The notes: generated from the letters alone by a model not told the origin. A stretch of DNA of 64,000 nt from Purpureocillium takamizusanense (GCF_022605165.1 NC_063077.1:248001-312000), one strand, 5' to 3'; positions 47,966 to 59,925 are shown, numbered from the stretch's first letter. Made by a program: numbers and translations.

Positions 47966-49889
47966 ATGGCAGGCTCATCTAATGGGCCGGCGAATGGAGC
48001 ACATGTCAACATGATGACAGACACGATCATCGCGAACCTGCCCCCCGAGGGCCTCCGGGCCGTGATGCGCCTAATTCTTGTGTCGCGCCCCGACGTCACT
48101 CCCACCTTTGAAGCCGAGACTCGAAAATATCTCGGGCAAGGTGCAGCTACTTCTCTAGGAGCTAGGATTCACAATCTTGACATGGATGGGTTGAAGAAGG
48201 CACAGCAATTGATTCGATGTATGCTGGGCTCGGGCATTCCCTTTGAGGGAATACCCTGGCTAGGGAAGGTTGCTGTTCGCGCTGCAAATCTGGCAATCGA
48301 ACTGCGAGCCGTCGATTCGGCTGGAGCTTTTGCGCTCCTTGCCTCCATCGATGGCGACGTTGTCCAGGCGATGACGGCTGTCCAAAAAGCCCTATTTTCT
48401 CAGTCCGGCGTTCGGACTATGTCTATCGAGGAAAAGGATATCGTGGAACAGCTTTTTGAGGCGCTAAATTCGTGCCAGGAAGTTTTCCGTGGAGCAGAGT
48501 ATCCCTACCGCAGAAGTACGATTGCCACCGCCAGTACGTTAGGAGTCCCACAGCCTCATCTGCAATTTAACGACACGGCGAGCGCCAATATCAAGGAAAT
48601 CGTTCCACCCGCCAAGCCAAGCGAGACCTTTACCCTTAATGGAAAACAAGTCCCTCGGATCTTCTCAGGACTCTGGCAAATGTCGAGTCCTGCTTGGGGA
48701 CCAGCCACAACGTCGAAAATTATCGAACAATTCTCAGTACATGCTCAGAACGGTTTCACAGCTTTCGACATGGCGGATCACTATGGCGATGCTGAGATCA
48801 TATTTGTAAGTCCCGAGCGACTCGGCTGCTATGCCTAGGCTCACTCTCTTCTTCTAACTAACGGCGTTAGGGGCAATTTCGGTCCTACTACCCTTTCAAA
48901 GATGCACTTTTCACAGCCACAAAATATTGCGTTTTTCATCCCGTGACAATAAGTCGAGACGCAGTGCATAGCAATGTCACTGAGCGGTGCAAAAGACTGC
49001 AACTTGACAAGCTAGACCTACTTCAGGTTCACTGGCAGTTTGTAAGTGCACCTAAATTCTCATTCTGGTGTCACATTTCTGACATAGAAGCAGTATGAGA
49101 ATCCTCAGTACCTTGACGCCATCGAGTATATTATGGAAGATGATCGCGTCGGTGCCGTAGGCCTTTGCAACTTCGACACAGCTCACCTCGAGACGGTTCT
49201 CAACCGTGGCTTGCGTATATATACCAACCAAGTCCAAGCAAGTCACCTGTGGTTCGCCCCTATTTGGCACTCATTCTAAATATGCTATAGTTTTCTCTCA
49301 TCGATTCTCGTCCCACCGAGCAGATGGGTCAGGTTTGCGAGAGACACGGCATTAAACTCATCACTTATGGTACTCTGGTTCGTATTGCTTTCTTATGCGG
49401 ATAAAATACTCCGGGCCTAACGAGCCGCTCTATCTCTAGTGCGGGGGTTTCCTAGCAGACAAATGGCTTGACCAACCTGAGCCTGATATATATGATGACA
49501 CAGTTACGCCAAGCCAACGTAAAGTGAGTTTTTAAAAGAACAAATAGTTATATTTGCTAACGACAATCATATAGTATTATGGAATGATATGCAGTTGGGG
49601 TGGTTGGGCTCTATTCCAAGATCTATTGTCCGTGTTGAAGGACATTGGTGCGAAACATTCAGTCAAGATCTCTAACGTGGCCACAAGATGGGTGTTAGAC
49701 TTTCCCTACGTTGGAGCCGTGATAGTCGGCGCCCGGATGGGTATCAGCGAGCATACGAGCGACAATTCTGCCACATTTGGGTGGACGCTGGATAAGGAAG
49801 ACCAGCACCTCATTGATGGGGTTTTAACGAGAAGCCGGAAGGTAGAACTGTTCCAGACGATGGGTGATTGTGGAGAGGAATATCGATGA
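47966..49889 (+). CDS. Aldo/keto reductase with unknown N-terminal domain
   Basis: Six exons (47966-48805, 48871-49041, 49088-49237, 49291-49377, 49440-49523, 49575-49889) give 548 aa. The reductase part starts near residue 220 (FTLNGKQVPRIFSGLWQMSS). It has the full catalytic tetrad: Asp and Tyr in FDMADHYGDAE, Lys in TATKYCVF and His in LLQVHWQF. VGLCNFDTAHLE, the conserved NQVQFSLIDSRP and ATRWVLDFPYVGAVIVGAR follow. Residues about 1-215 are not part of the reductase fold. They read as a helical domain (IIANLPPEGLRAVMRLIL..., EEKDIVEQLFEALNSCQEVF) that I do not recognise. The intron at 49238-49290 uses a GC donor (CAA-GCAAGT); the GT four bases upstream would delete Val-Gln of NQVQF. It probably reduces an aldehyde or ketone with NADPH in the cytosol. 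Confidence 0.9.
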
Positions 49890-50486
49890 ACAAGGTAGTT
49901 TATCCATATTATAGGATATCTTTAGGCGTTACGGAAGTTGCAAGCAAATGTCGCCTTAGGTGTCCGTGTGGACTCGATAATTTCCTATACTCAAAATGTT
50001 CGTGACTAATATTAGTGCCTAATAGAGAATGACAGTAAATAGAGAAACGTAAATTGTGTAGTAGAGATCTTCCTATTTGTCACGAGCCTGGCGCTGAGTG
50101 ATGACCCGATATGTGGGCGCGGAAGCGACGGAGAGGTTGCCTAAAGCAGTAGTTCCGCCTGGTTACGAAAAGTAGGACTTACTTGTACTGCCGCGGACCT
50201 GACCAGCATCAAAATACTCATTTGACTCTGGCGGAGCGATGCGACGAGCCAAAACAGTCGGTCACGGCTGCCTTAGAGAAGATGGCACAATACTCGGCAT
50301 CATACGAGGTAGCCAACGAGCGACGGGGATGGTATCATATGTAACGTAGTGTTCGCCGCTAATATGTCGCTGCGCAGCAGCCACAGGGCCGTGAGCTCGA
50401 AACAATAAATAATGAGCCTCGCCCACTGGCGTCCAGCATGTCTTCAACTTGGCAGCAGTTACCAGTCATACGACCCCGCGGCCAAG
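49890..50486. promoter_or_regulatory. Upstream region of the amidase gene
   Basis: About 600 bp of AT-richer sequence follows the reductase stop and turns GC-rich close to 50450. The amidase frame is open from 50412. No other feature is seen. Confidence 0.4.
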
Positions 50487-51431
50487 ATGTCAGCGCTTCG
50501 CATCGCGTCAGTTCAGTTCGAAAACGCCTCGGGCGACAAGGCCGCCAACCTCGCTGCGATCCGCCGGCTGTCTACCCAGGCCGCACGCCGCGGCTGCAAC
50601 GTCGTCGCCTTTCACGAGTGCTCCATTTCAGGCTACACCTTTGCATCGCATCTATCCCGCGATGCGCTCATCGCCGTGGCCGAGCCCGTCCCGTCAGGTC
50701 CTAGCGTGCAGGAGCTCATCGCCATTGCGCGCGACGTCGGCATCGTTATCTTAGCCGGGCTATTCGAGTACGACTCGGCGGTAGATAAGATTTACAATAT
50801 GTATGTCTGCGTCTCGGGCGAGGGCTTACTCGCGCGCTTCCGCAAGCTCCACCCTTTCATTAGCGCGCACCTCTCGGCCGGTGACGAGCTCGTCGTGTTC
50901 GATCTCTTGGGCTGGAAGGCCAGCATTCTCATATGCTACGACAACAACGTGGTCGAAAACGTGCGGGCCACGGCGCTCGCAGGCGCCGAGGTGCTGTTTG
51001 CGCCTCACGTCACCATGTGCACGCCCTCGACACGGCCCGGCGCCGGCTTCGTGGACCCGGCGCTGTGGGACGCGAGAGAAACGGACCCAACCACGCTGCG
51101 GGGCGAGTTCACCGGCCTCAAGGGCCGTGCCTGGCTCATGAAGTGGCTCCCGGCGAGGGCGTACGACAATGCTATATACGTAGTGTTTAGCAACCCGATC
51201 GGCATGGACGATGACCAGCTGAAAAACGGCTGCTCCATGGTGCTCGACCCGTTCGGAGACGTGTTGGACGAGTGCCGACAGCTGGGCGAGGACCTAGCCG
51301 TGGCGACATGTACGCGCGATAAGTTGCGTCTTGCCGGCGGTTTCAGATATCGCAAGGCGAGGCGGCCCGACGTGTATGGGAGCATCATTGCGGCAAATCA
51401 CGAACCGAAGCTCAAGGTGGCCTGGATGTAG
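50487..51431 (+). CDS. Carbon-nitrogen hydrolase (nitrilase superfamily amidase)
   Basis: A single exon encodes 314 aa from the ATG at 50487; an ATG at 50412 would add 25 residues. The catalytic triad is complete: Glu44 in AFHECSISGY, Lys120 in FRKLHPF and Cys150 in ILICYDN. The CYDN context, where many members have CYDIRFPE, and the IVILAGLFEYD segment point to an aliphatic-amidase or N-carbamoyl-hydrolase-like branch rather than a true nitrilase. The protein is likely cytosolic and releases ammonia from an amide. Codon use is strongly GC-biased, unlike the reductase upstream, so the two genes probably did not arrive together. With the permease, regulator and reductase, it suggests a short catabolic route for a nitrogen compound, which is inference. 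Confidence 0.92.
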   Translation: MSALRIASVQFENASGDKAANLAAIRRLSTQAARRGCNVVAFHECSISGYTFASHLSRDALIAVAEPVPSGPSVQELIAIARDVGIVILAGLFEYDSAVDKIYNMYVCVSGEGLLARFRKLHPFISAHLSAGDELVVFDLLGWKASILICYDNNVVENVRATALAGAEVLFAPHVTMCTPSTRPGAGFVDPALWDARETDPTTLRGEFTGLKGRAWLMKWLPARAYDNAIYVVFSNPIGMDDDQLKNGCSMVLDPFGDVLDECRQLGEDLAVATCTRDKLRLAGGFRYRKARRPDVYGSIIAANHEPKLKVAWM

Positions 51432-51686
51432 ACAATGCAACGAGTTGCTCTCGAGTTCCCCCTACAACTGCACATTGATGGTATCATAATTCGCTATGAG
51501 GCACGGGTTGTTATGAGCTGCAGCGGGATGAGCGGTCCTTAAGGTGTGAGAAAAGAGAAACGGATTACTGTAACTAGCGATACTTGCGTAGCTCAAGGCA
51601 CATAAAGGCCAAAACAACGAGTGATCAATTTTCACGTGGATAAACCTGTAGTCTCGTAACCGGGCTTCTTTACGTCGATCAGATAC

Positions 51687-52415
51687 CTAAAAGCCGACCT
51701 TGATATTCCAGCCCGAAGATACCTGCGTGGCAGAGTAGCCTGCCTTGCCACGACAATTTCCGACTGCGTACGGCCTGCCCATGTTTCCGCCACTAGCTCC
51801 GTTCGTCCTAGACGTAGGGTCGAAGATGGTAACCTCCGTCTTGGGTAGAGTGTCACAAGCATGCGGAGACCGGCTGTCCCAGAGGAAGTACTCAACAAAG
51901 CCAAGTTCACCGTTCTTGAGTTTGCCCGAGCCATAAGGCAGCGTCCATTCACCGATAACGGTCGCCATCCCGGTAACAGTATCTACCATCGTCCCCTTCC
52001 ACGTCCGCTCGCCGGAGGTCTCGACAGTCAAGTTATAGGTATGGCTATAGTCGCCTTCGATATCGACAGAACAGCTAATACCGGGGCCACCATCCGCACC
52101 GTTATGGCAGTTTCGGTGCTTCGTAGTAGCGCCTTTTTGAAAAGAAGAAAAGGCGGCGTGGACGATGCTTTTGCCGTTAGAGTCTGGGCGGGGCTGTACG
52201 CCCATGTAGCCAACGGCGGAGACGTTGAAGAAGTTAAACTCCTGAGAAGAGTAGAAGCCTCTCTTATGCGGCGCGTTCTTTAAGTTGAAGGCGAAAGTGA
52301 TGTCGTCAAGGCCGTCAGTAGGGATTTTAGCGAATTTCCACGCGTTGTTGACGAGGAAGAGCGCAGTAGAGGGCGTGGCCATGCACACGGCCACAATGGT
52401 GGGCATCAACTTCAT
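51687..52415 (-). CDS. Secreted protein of unknown function, four cysteines
   Basis: A single exon encodes 242 aa. The first 18 or so residues form a signal peptide (MKLMPTIVAVCMATPSTALF). The mature part has four cysteines (RNCHNGADGG, GISCSVD, HACDTLP, GNCRGKAG), which suits two disulfides, and several N-glycosylation sequons (FNVSAVG, YNLTVE). Conserved-looking blocks are RGFYSSQEFNFFNVSAVGYMG, CHNGADGGPGISC, GTMVDTVTGMATVIGEW and GFVEYFLWD. They remind me of DUF3472-type extracellular proteins, but I am not sure. With a signal peptide, small size and paired cysteines, it could be an effector or a cell-wall protein. The position, next to a gene-poor stretch, would fit an accessory gene. 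Confidence 0.75.
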   Translation of the reverse strand: MKLMPTIVAVCMATPSTALFLVNNAWKFAKIPTDGLDDITFAFNLKNAPHKRGFYSSQEFNFFNVSAVGYMGVQPRPDSNGKSIVHAAFSSFQKGATTKHRNCHNGADGGPGISCSVDIEGDYSHTYNLTVETSGERTWKGTMVDTVTGMATVIGEWTLPYGSGKLKNGELGFVEYFLWDSRSPHACDTLPKTEVTIFDPTSRTNGASGGNMGRPYAVGNCRGKAGYSATQVSSGWNIKVGF

Positions 52416-55400
52416 CGTGAGAGGCTTGCACGTCTTTGTGTAGAAATCGAGGCAATTGGCTTTGAACTGAAGGAGCGTTGATTTTAAGAAGAGTCGACCT
52501 TGAGGACAGTTGCTTTGTTTGGAGGTGGGAATGGCTTGGATGGATCCTATTTAAGATGCCTGACAAATGTTGGACTGGAGCTTACATATATACGCGAAGG
52601 TATGCACACACAAAAACGATGTTCACGCAGCGTATAGGCTGCATAGAGAACGACATTCTCAACCATTTTGGGCTCACAAAGCTCCGCTACAGTCGGGACG
52701 GCGGCACACAACAAAAAACGTGAAACGTGGCAATGGGCATAGTGGTGACAGTTCCCGCGACGCCCTGGCTCATTTCCGTTCCCTTACACGACGCAACAAT
52801 TAGCTAGCTAGGTACCCGACAGTTTCATTGTCCCCTTTCGGCGTCTCAACTCAGGGTCCCAGGCTATACCTGTCAGTGAGCTAATTACTATGAAGTAGCA
52901 TTGGGGCTAGGTGGCATCATTGCGCCGCCGCAGGGACGAGCGCAGCAATATGACTCGTACGAGACGACACGCCGGAGGCGGGCCGAACGCCAGCCCGTTC
53001 CCCGCCAAAGGCCCGGCTCTCGCGGTTCCGTTCCCGTGGCGAGGGGCCCGCGCATATTCGGCGCTGTTATACGTAGGCTAGGAACTGTACTGCAGTTCGA
53101 TGACAATGTCGATGGCGCGCTTTGTTGCACCGTCGTCTTGTGCCTCTTCTTGGCGCGCTTGTGAGGCAAATGATCGGCATGCGCGAAAGTACAAACGTCT
53201 TTCTCGGCTGGGTATAGAGCTGCTTAAACCGATACAAAGCCTGCAGTTTATTTCGTACCAAAGTTCTTTCTCTTGCCAATACCGAGCATGTAAGAGTGCA
53301 GCGGAAACGAAGGGTGAAAATCGGAGCCCGACGTCTCAAGCAATGCGTCATCTGATGTGGCGGCGAGAAGGTGCCGGCGAGAAGAAAAAAGGACCTACAG
53401 ACCCTGTAATCTACGGCAGCGGGCCTCGCGAGGCGCAACGACGCCGTTTCGAGCCCGGCTGGGTGCCCTAATGGTTCATCAGAGGGTGACATTTGCTGGT
53501 ACCTAATCAAGACCAGACGGCAGTTGCCGAGCCATCGGCGGGGGATGGGGCCTGTCAGAGCGCCTGGTTCGTCCGATGGATGGTTACGAGTCATGACACA
53601 CATGGGCATGTTCGTCGTGATCTAGATGGCCTCCCCTAACGGAGATCTCCCGAGCCGCTCACCGTGCAAACGGGGCATCAGGGGTTGCCACTCGATTACT
53701 ATTCACTGGAAGCCATGCTCGATCGACATTTGCCCATAGAGAGGATAGAGTATCTTGAGGTGGCATTTGAAGCGCCGTTCGCGGCCGAGCGCGGCATCCT
53801 TCCCTCAAGCCCGACGGCGGCAATACGGTGATATGCAGCAGTACATTGTACAAGCCAAGCACGAATGGCAGCTTTCGGATCAAGTCTACTTGGTTACGCG
53901 AGACGACCGTGAAAGAGTCATTCAGGGTTGTTCCTGCATGACGATCATCGCCCATACGACGCCGAGGCACGCGCTTGCTTGCACGTCCCGTCCAGCAGCA
54001 AGGGTCCACGTTCACCACACCAGGCAAAGTTGCTTGATCAGGTCCTTAGATATCATATATTATGCCGCAAGCACGCCATTTCTCTTTACAGATCCTGCAC
54101 AGGCGCTGCAGCGTGCTCTCGTGCCCACTGCTACACTACACTATACTTCTTACACTTCCTTCGCACGTTGAATCTACGTCGTAGCCATACTTGCTATTCT
54201 CATCTGGAGGATATACCATCGGGCCAACTTCAGCTGCGAATACAAGAGACTCGTGCAAGGTCTCGATGCATTGTTCGGCATACTAACGTATAAACTATTC
54301 TGACTGGTTGAATCCCGGTGACTTACTATAGCCATAATGCTTTCTGTATAAATGTTATCGCACGAAATTCTTTATTGCGTTACTGAAAATTATACAAGCT
54401 ACTTCTCGAGACCGAAGTACATACTAGGCAGTGCAGCTAATGACATACATTGAGAAATCCCAAGACGTCCTCTCCGTACTGGGGTGCCACATTCATGAAC
54501 TTTTCGGATCGTATCTTGTTGAGAGCTGTCTGATGTTTCATCTGAAAATTATACGCGGATGCGAAGAAGATGCCGAATACGTAGCTCTTTCCATGGCTCC
54601 GCATGTGTTCGAGGATTCGTGTCGTCAAAGGCATAGGCAACCCTGTCGACGGCTCATGCGGAGGGATCAGTTCACATCAAAGCAACATCAAATTTTATGC
54701 CAAATGACAGTCATTCTTCCAGTGTACTCAATTGCCTTTTGCTGAAAGACTGATCACCCCTCTATTGGCCGTTTGCATAGATATGTCCTGGGGCGGCCCA
54801 AATAATTGGCGCCAACTGACGCGGGAGATATTAAAAGTGGGCGGAGGTTCTATTAACCAGCGCCTAGAAGAATGTGCGCCGCTGCCTCCGTGCGGCTGAT
54901 TGAGTACCATCTTTCGCATGCATCGCCCGAAAAGTGGACTCGGTTAACAAGGCTGGGTTGTGTGAGGGCTCTGGCCTCACTATCCCCTTTGGGTACGACG
55001 GAAAAGTCTTCTGTTGGCGCTCAGTTACCCGACTTTCGTACTTAGAGATAAGTTTGACCACACATGTTCGACCTTTGCGGGGGAACCCGCCGGGCGGAGA
55101 CGGCACGCTGCCGACGCTGGGGCTGCTTAACTTGGATGACGCCTGCTGGGTAGGTGGAGTGGCCCCTGGGGCATGGCCGAGCTGAAGTCGAAGCATGGGT
55201 GTAGGGATGGTGCGTTGTCATCGACTCTGTGTCCAGGAGGGGCTTGTTTTGCGGGGAAGAAGACTTTCACTACTTGCTCCGTACTGTAGAGTACCTTCAT
55301 TTTCCTAATTCGTAACTCGAAAACATCTTGGCTTGACGTCATTGGGCAAGTCGACCTTTCTCATACGTACAAAATAGTGGCGCGCGGGGTTTAGGTCGTC

Positions 55401-57053
55401 TTCGATGAAGGCGAACCAACGCCGTCGATGTCGGAGGAAGCCACCAAGAGCGCGATACGTGAGTCAATGCCAGGGGCACAGCTTGGTACGGGACGATACG
55501 GCGAGGGATCGGCATGACCTTCGCAGGGAGCCCCGGCAGGGCGAACCAACATCGGAGAAGGAGGCAAGAAGCGTCAAGTCGCCTCCCGGCCGGTATCGTT
55601 GAATATTGATAGAGACTTGGCAAAGATAGATCAGCCACCTCCTTCCGCTGGCGGACCTGTTGAAGCCCTCGAAACCGCACGACCAACGTGAGCTCAACCA
55701 ATCAACCCTGTCGCCCGCCTTTGTGCGGTATCGCGCATGACCAGACCATGGCTTGGTGACACTGGCCAACATCACATATGGTTCCTGCCGAGCGGGCGTA
55801 CGATGGCTGACAATCTGGGGTCGGCCTGCTGGACAATTTCGTTGACAGTGTCGTTCTGAGGGCTGCAGATTGCCATGCAGGTTGGTTGGTGGGACAAGAT
55901 CTTGCGTAATAACCCGGAGCCGATCCCCCGCACTTCTAGAATAACGTCCGTTCATGCGCTAGAAGACCCACCGTTGACGACTTCGACGGACGACCAACCA
56001 TGGCCCCCATTCTGGTTAGCATGACGAAGACACAGGCCTGACAAATGACAGAGGGGTCAGGCGCACCCGGGCCGTGGGCTTCGAGGTCGACCGTTGAAGC
56101 TTCGCGGTTCAAAGTGCCCATCAGTCGCAGCGTCGTACCACGTCAATTGATCGGATATCCTTTGTCGTCGTAATTACTCTCGGCTGGTAAATTGGGGACG
56201 CCAGTGAACAATGGCATTATGCGGGCGCCCTCCCCTGCCTGCATCATGCCAGGAGGTGAGCTTCCGCAGGATGAACCGTGTGGAGTTGCGTGGCGTGCGG
56301 CGTCGACAGCCCTTCACTCTGGCTGTTGGCCCTAGATTCTTCATGTTGGGAGGGCGCTTGAGTTGTCCAAATGCGAGTGTGCTGTTGGCCGTGCCTCGCC
56401 CGGCTGCTTAGACTCTTGAGTTTTGAGGCTTGACTAAACAGTTAGCGCCAACACTCGCGTCGTGACGATCCAGCGCCACGATGAGCGCGAGAAACGACCC
56501 GCTTCAACTCTCTGTATGGCTCCAGTCTTCTCAGTCCCCCTTCAACGGCGTGTATGCCCTACTCGTATAGTCTTGGTGGCGAAAGTCGCAGCGTTCCCCG
56601 GCCGGCAACAACGCGCGACCTGACCAACACATCGAGACAACGAGGCCGGGGCACCCAATCAGGAGCCTCATGGGCTAATGAAAGTGGGCTGTTGATTAGC
56701 CATGAAGGCGTACGTATCTAGCGGGCCCGCGAGAATGTTCAATACAAGCCTATGTGAGCTACTCCAGTTAGGAGGGAGTCTAGAAGTCTGACTATTGGAA
56801 ACACCGGGCCCTCTTGTCCCAACGTGCCCGTCGTGAACATGCCCGCGATGGGCATCCCTCATGGACAGAATGAGTCGTGGCCATGGACGCCACCTTTTAC
56901 AGGATCACGGCCAACCGCTAATGCTAGCGGTCCTCAATTGCTTGTGACGCATATAAGGCGCATGCTTTGGCCGGGACTTGCTTCAAGATGGACTTGCCTT
57001 CAGACATTTCGATAATGGAGTTTTCATGTTTCTAGTTCTGCACTGTCAACACC
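52416..57053. other. Gene-poor 4.6-kb stretch with decayed frames
   Basis: No gene can be assembled here. At about 53690-54296 three overlapping plus-strand frames look protein-like but are broken: one ends TAAIR-stop near 53841, one carries QAKHEWQLSDQVYLVTRDD, and one runs SKGPRSPHQAKLLDQVLRYH to 54296. They might be one decayed gene, whose family I cannot name. AT-rich patches occur at 52550-52700 and 54270-54420. A TACTCCGTA-like motif lies near 55278. Confidence 0.35.
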
Positions 57054-58932
57054 ATGAAGCTCAAGTTTCTGCTGTCCCTTCTCTTCCTCGTTGAGCCATC
57101 CATCTCAGCGAGGAGATCCGAAGCCGAGCAGCTTCGACAATTCCTGAAGGCAGATCGAGCGCTGGGGTCTCATCAGCCACATGCTCAGGCTCGGCGGTCG
57201 CCAGTCACCAATAACGACGCGGGGGCTAAAGAGCGTCGAACGGATCGCTGCCACCGATTCCTGAACAATAAAACCCAGCGTAAGTCGTGGCGAGCTCATC
57301 AACCGATCAGCGATCTCTCCCTTGCTGACAGCGAATCGGGTGTAGCATTTGCCGTTGATGGATCCGGGATCCCCGAAGTCAGGTTCAACATCGGGGAATC
57401 GTATGCGGGCCTCTTGCCCGTGAGCAACAAAACAGATGAACAGGACAGCCTTTATTTCTGGTTCTTTCCCACTGTAAATGAGAAGGCCAAGAAAAAGAAG
57501 GAAATCATCATTTGGCTCAATGGTGGGGTAAGTCTCCGGAGATCTTCGGAGCCGCATTCGAGGCCAGGGGAATGACCGTTTACGGCTGCTAACACCTACA
57601 CAGCCAGGCTGTTCATCACTCCTGGGACTTCTCCAGGAGAACGGTCCGTTCATCTGGCAGCCTGGTATGCCCGAGCCTGTGAGAAACCCATGGAGCTGGC
57701 ACCTGCTGTCCAACATCGTCTACATCGAACAGCCCGTGGGGACAGGCTTCGCCAAAGGCACCCCGACAGTGGAGAACGAGGACGATGTCGCAAGGCAGTT
57801 TTTGGGCTTCTGGAGGAACTTTATCGACACGTTCGGGATGCAGGGCTACAAGGTGTACATTGTGGCCGAGTCATACGGTGGCATGTTCGGGCCGTATATC
57901 TCCAGTCACATGCTCAACGCAAACGATACAACCTACTCCAACCTCCAAGGACTCATGATATACGACGGGCTCATGTTCAACCAGATGGTTCAATATTATG
58001 TGGCGACGGAGAATTTTCTTGATGAAAGCAGAGTGGTCATGCCCCTCGCCGACAAGGACATGGCCTACATTCGCAATTTGTCGGAGAGTTGCGGCTTTAG
58101 GGACTACATCAGCACATATCTTACCTTTCCGCCCCCCAGACCAGCGCCCATACACCCTTCCTGGTCGGAGAAAGGGTCCGATGGGGCTTGGAAGAACAAA
58201 GAGGGCTGCGACAAAGTGTGGGACCTGGCATATCACCGTATGTTTGAGCTCAATCCCTGCTTCAACGTTTACAGCGTTGGAGAGGGTTGCCCGCCCCTCG
58301 CCGATCCACTTACTTTGGAAACCCCCTACTTCGACCGCAAAGATGTCAAGATGGCCATTCACGCACCCCTGGATGTCACCTGGTCCCTTTGCACCGACCG
58401 CACCATCTTTCCACATGGTGATGCTTCATCTGATCCTGGGCAACGAGAGCTGCCCCAGGTAATTGACGCCACCAAGAATGTCATTATCGTGCAGGGTGGG
58501 GTGGACTTCACCCTCCTCCCTTTGGGAACTCTGCTAGGCATCCAGAATATGACCTGGGGAGGTAAGCAGGGATTTCAAACGCGGCCGACGGATCCATTCT
58601 ACGTTCCGAAATACTACAAGGGCGAGTTTAGCGACAGACCCGATTACGCGAACACATCGTACGCCAACGAGGTTCCTGCAGGAGTTGGAGTCATGGGCAC
58701 GACACACCACGAGCGTGGCCTCATATTTGTAGCAACCCAGCTGGCGGGCCACGAGGGACCGCAATATGCTCCCGCAGCGGCGCTCCGGCACATCGAGAAG
58801 CTTCTGGGAAGGGTACACAGCCTGAGCGACACACAGCCCTTTACGCTGCCGGAGCTGGTCAACGTCACACAGCATGAGAAGCCGTTGGGCAAGGGGACCT
58901 TCCTGTTTCCGTGCTTCGGAAAGGGCTGCTGA
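57054..58932 (+). CDS. Secreted serine carboxypeptidase (S10 family)
   Basis: Exons 57054-57527 and 57604-58932 give 600 aa. Residues 1-19 are a signal peptide ([19 protein letters not shown]). A basic pro-region with KR-type sites follows. The S10 catalytic set is complete: Ser in [13 protein letters not shown], Asp in [11 protein letters not shown] and His in [21 protein letters not shown] and [10 protein letters not shown] form the oxyanion region; the intron splits WLNGG from PGCSS. The Glu before the catalytic Ser is kept. It removes C-terminal residues at acidic pH, like carboxypeptidase S1 of fungi, outside the cell. The FPHGDASSD segment and several NXT sequons suggest glycosylation. 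The family often serves nitrogen uptake from protein, and in insect or plant pathogens host digestion. Confidence 0.93.
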
Positions 58933-59190
58933 GCATCCCGCAGGACGTGATAGAGCGTGGCAATATATGGGCATCAAGCCCTGCGACTTGCGATGCGGCC
59001 GTCGTATAGACCTGAGGAAGAGCAATCTACAAGAAGAAACCCGTGAGCAGAAGTATGAGATGCTTGGGTTGACCAACTTTCTTTATGTTGCTATATACAT
59101 TCGCGCCAAATGTCCAAATGTCGGCATGTCCAATCACCAAAACCCATCGTATCCTTCTCCAACGACGACAGTTTAGCTGCCAGGACGTGA

Positions 59191-59925
59191 TTAGTCGAGG
59201 ACGGGCAGCAGGCCCTCTTCCTGTGCCTCTTTGACGGCCTTTTCGTATCTCGCGACTGCCTCGTCATACAATCGGTCAACGTCCTCCTGCTCCTCCCGCT
59301 TAGAAGCGTCGCCGCCGCCAAACTTGCGCACCGCTGCATAGTACACGTCAGCTAGGGACTCGCAGGCACCCTTGGCTGACACTCCTTGACATTGGTAGTA
59401 CAGGCTGGTCGAGAAAGCATTAAGTCAGCGGAGACTTCGACAGACCAGACATGTTCGAAACAACGCGCACGCCCCTCGCTCGCCCTCGCGCCCGTGGGTG
59501 GAAGAGCTCACACTAGGTAGGCGTGGGATGGAACGAAGTGGGGTACGGGAAGGGAGAAGGGGAGGGGGGGTTCGTTTTTACTCGTTCTTGAAGTTGAGGT
59601 CAATCTTGGCCTTGGCATCCTTGGTGAAGCGGGTCTGGGCGCGGTAGTTCTGGTAGCCAAAGTCGTGGCGGTGGCAGCCTGGCAGGAAGGGGAAGCCGAA
59701 GGGGTTATCGGGAGAGCTGGTGCATCCGTCCGAGGACCAGTCCAGCGTGGCCGGATCCTTCTTGTTGCGACGAGCCGTGAATTGGGGTAGCGACAGGCTG
59801 AAGAGGAGCTGGTCCGTGACGGCTTCGGGGCTCTGTCGCTCGACGATGCTCGTCGTCGTGGCATCGGCGAGAGGCGCAGCCGCGGCCGACGAGGCCAGAG
59901 CGAACAGAACCGCGTGGAACCTCAT
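59191..59925 (-). CDS. Secreted fungal-type phospholipase A2
   Basis: Exons 59582-59925 and 59191-59404 give 185 aa; the 177-bp intron is the longest but one in the window. Residues 1-17 are a signal peptide (MRFHAVLFALASSAAAAP). The group XIV phospholipase A2 signature is seen: DGCTSSPDNPFGFPFLPGC followed by HRHDFGYQNY, with the catalytic His-Asp pair. A further Cys pair in YYQCQGVSAKGAC gives four cysteines for two disulfides. The enzyme hydrolyses the sn-2 ester of phospholipids outside the cell. The C-terminal segment is helical and charged (EEQEDVDRLYDEAVARYEKAV), as in this family. The ATG at 59925 is chosen because it directly precedes the signal peptide. The gene converges on the carboxypeptidase with about 260 bp between stops. 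Confidence 0.93.
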
